64,000 nucleotides of DNA from Kiloniella laminariae DSM 19542 (GTDB lineage Bacteria; Pseudomonadota; Alphaproteobacteria; Kiloniellales; Kiloniellaceae): the NCBI RefSeq assembly GCF_000374005.1, contig NZ_KB893135.1:1-64000 (forward strand), in the 5' to 3' direction. The position numbers and the translations under genes were made by a program. The stretch's first letter is position 1; the number at the start of each line of letters is the position of its first letter. A model generated the notes under the pieces. It did not search any database, was not told the DNA's origin, and worked only from the letters and a program-made list of their open reading frames with translations. Shown here in pieces: positions 62,760 to 64,000 of the stretch.

Positions 62760-63299
62760 CGAATTTTTCCTGTTTTGCCCTGCAGCAGGGTCATATCTGG
62801 ATGTAGCAACGAAGAACGAACCGGAATTGGCTCACAAAAGTGGTATCACCAGGAAACAAATCTGCCTGTGATCAACACAGCTGTGATCAGCAGAAAAACA
62901 GATCCCGACTGGTAACTCGTGTGACCGAAAACCAAAGAGTGATGAAAGAATGTGACTGTAAAATGTTACAATCGAGACCTTTTACACGTCATGGGCGATT
63001 CCGCCCAGAGACAAATAAGCCCGATGGTATTTTTTATTCCGAATATTTTGAACATACCCTTACATCCCTCCGGCAAGTCAACCAGTCGGGTAGAGACATT
63101 TCCAGCCTCTTGCTTATTTCTTTCCTTGTTCTCCTCTTATACCCTGGCATTAAAAATCCTGAATTTTAAAAAACACTGATCTCACTCTTAAAATCCCGTA
63201 CGAAAATTAACCCTGTGCAAACGACTCTCCGCTATACTCGGGTCAGGATAAATCAACCGTATCTCCTTTGCTTAACAGATCAGGTAAACCTTGCCTCCG
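62760..63299. other. divergent intergenic region
   Basis: 540 bases between the alpha-2-macroglobulin gene (leftward) and the MASE1 gene (rightward). Open frames here (for example 62840-63169 plus) have no ribosome site and no protein-like composition. It is moderately AT-rich near 63.1-63.2 kb and presumably carries promoters in both directions. No terminator or RNA gene was recognised. Confidence 0.5.
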
Positions 63300-64000
63300 A
63301 TGGACCTTGGTATAAATCAGTTGCCCCCCCGCCCCCTGTATTCCCCATCCCATGAGACAGGATCCGACAGGCAGGATCTGGGCAATGAAACCATCTCCTT
63401 TCCGAAGGAGGGCAGAGGACTGGAGACGGATCAAACCTTGCCACAGCAACAGGACGCCCCCCGACCGCTGTACGGTCTGTCCCTGCCCCTTGCCATCCTG
63501 CTTGTGGCTACCGCCTATTTCATTACCGGTTGGGCCGGTTTGACCTGGGCGATTGATACCGGCTTTGCCACCGCAGTATGGCCACCTTCCGGCATTGCTC
63601 TCGCGGCTGTTCTTCTTTTTGGGTACCGGGTTGCCCCAGGAATCTTTATTGGCAGTTTTCTTGCCAATGTCTTGTCAGGAAATTCTTTTGAACAGCTGAT
63701 CCTGTCCACGCCAACGGCGCTCTTTACCGCCGCCATGATTGCCATAGGCGCGGCTGTTCAGGCACTGGGCTCAGGGTTTCTGGTGCGTTATTTTGGCGGC
63801 TACCCCAATCCCCTGATCACTCCTGGGAAAATCATTCTGTTTTTCATCTATGCCGGACCACTGGGCTGTCTGATCAATGCCATAATCGGTTCATCAACCC
63901 TGATGGTTACCGGAACAATTCTTCCAGAAGTCTGGTTGGCGACAGCAGTAACCTGGTGGAGTGGCGACACTCTTGGTGTTCTGATTTTTACTCCCCTGAT
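63300..64000 (+). CDS. MASE1-domain membrane sensor (partial, runs off the edge)
   Basis: At least 233 residues from the ATG at 63300 (TTG at 63291 is possible; a stop precedes both). A polar N-tail of about 60 residues leads to a MASE1-type integral membrane sensor: LAILLVATAYFITGWAGLTWA, TAVWPPSGIALAAVLLFG, GIFIGSFLANVL, and WLATAVTWWSGDTLGVLIFTPL, which is the family signature. Output domains (histidine kinase, GGDEF or EAL) would lie beyond the window, so the final function is open. Confidence 0.8.
   Translation, partial: MDLGINQLPPRPLYSPSHETGSDRQDLGNETISFPKEGRGLETDQTLPQQQDAPRPLYGLSLPLAILLVATAYFITGWAGLTWAIDTGFATAVWPPSGIALAAVLLFGYRVAPGIFIGSFLANVLSGNSFEQLILSTPTALFTAAMIAIGAAVQALGSGFLVRYFGGYPNPLITPGKIILFFIYAGPLGCLINAIIGSSTLMVTGTILPEVWLATAVTWWSGDTLGVLIFTPL

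Noticed and set aside
1-64000. tRNA genes, rRNA genes, CRISPR arrays, insertion sequences
   Set aside because: I looked for cloverleaf-like blocks, spaced direct repeats and transposase motifs (DDE, tyrosine recombinase R..HxxR..Y) and saw none; a short or degenerate example could be missed by eye.

Overview
The window reads as a bacterial chromosome segment, most likely from a marine-type alphaproteobacterium of the Rhodospirillales/Kiloniellales kind. I infer this from the gene families (orphan periplasmic binding proteins, FtrA-type regulator, YaeQ, a PbpC/alpha-2-macroglobulin pair) and from the moderately high GC. The genus cannot be fixed from sequence alone.

Left part (about 0.55-37.7 kb): the late half of a podovirus-type prophage, nearly all on the minus strand. 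In transcription order it holds small and large terminase, an accessory region, portal, a Bbp19-like protein, scaffold, major capsid, capsid cement, tail tube A and B, internal virion proteins, tail fibre proteins, holin candidate, M15 endolysin, two small exported proteins and a DUF1353 protein. It ends inside a 5'-truncated periplasmic binding protein gene at 1-559. No integrase, repressor or replication gene is visible, although every packaging, head, tail and lysis frame is open. Intrinsic terminator-like hairpins precede several of the late blocks.

The accessory region between terminase and portal (21.9-35.5 kb) carries plus-strand cargo: a DUF4402 pilin-chaperone-usher operon, a DUF1761 membrane protein and several small exported or membrane proteins. 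Interspersed on the minus strand are four phage genes that share a C-terminal 'LYP...RRA' module, and a CPBP membrane protease. A second moron site (12.9-14.2 kb) has two paralogous plus-strand membrane proteins converging on a DUF6973-like virion-region protein.

Right of the terminase (38-44.7 kb) are two unusual genes. One is a 1.5-kilo-residue fusion of a type IA topoisomerase to a RecD2-like helicase whose ATPase motifs are eroded. The other is a lone GHKL ATPase of defence-like appearance.

From 45.4 kb onward the content looks like ordinary host chromosome: a PfpI-type protein, YaeQ, two family-3 periplasmic binding proteins, an ftrA-like regulator divergent from a rhodanese-GNAT pair with a palindrome between them, a periplasmic binding protein/histidine kinase pair, pbpC with an alpha-2-macroglobulin gene, and the start of a MASE1 sensor running off the right edge. 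Genes between 37 and 55 kb repeatedly contain short in-frame tandem repeats (9, 12, 15 or 18 bp).
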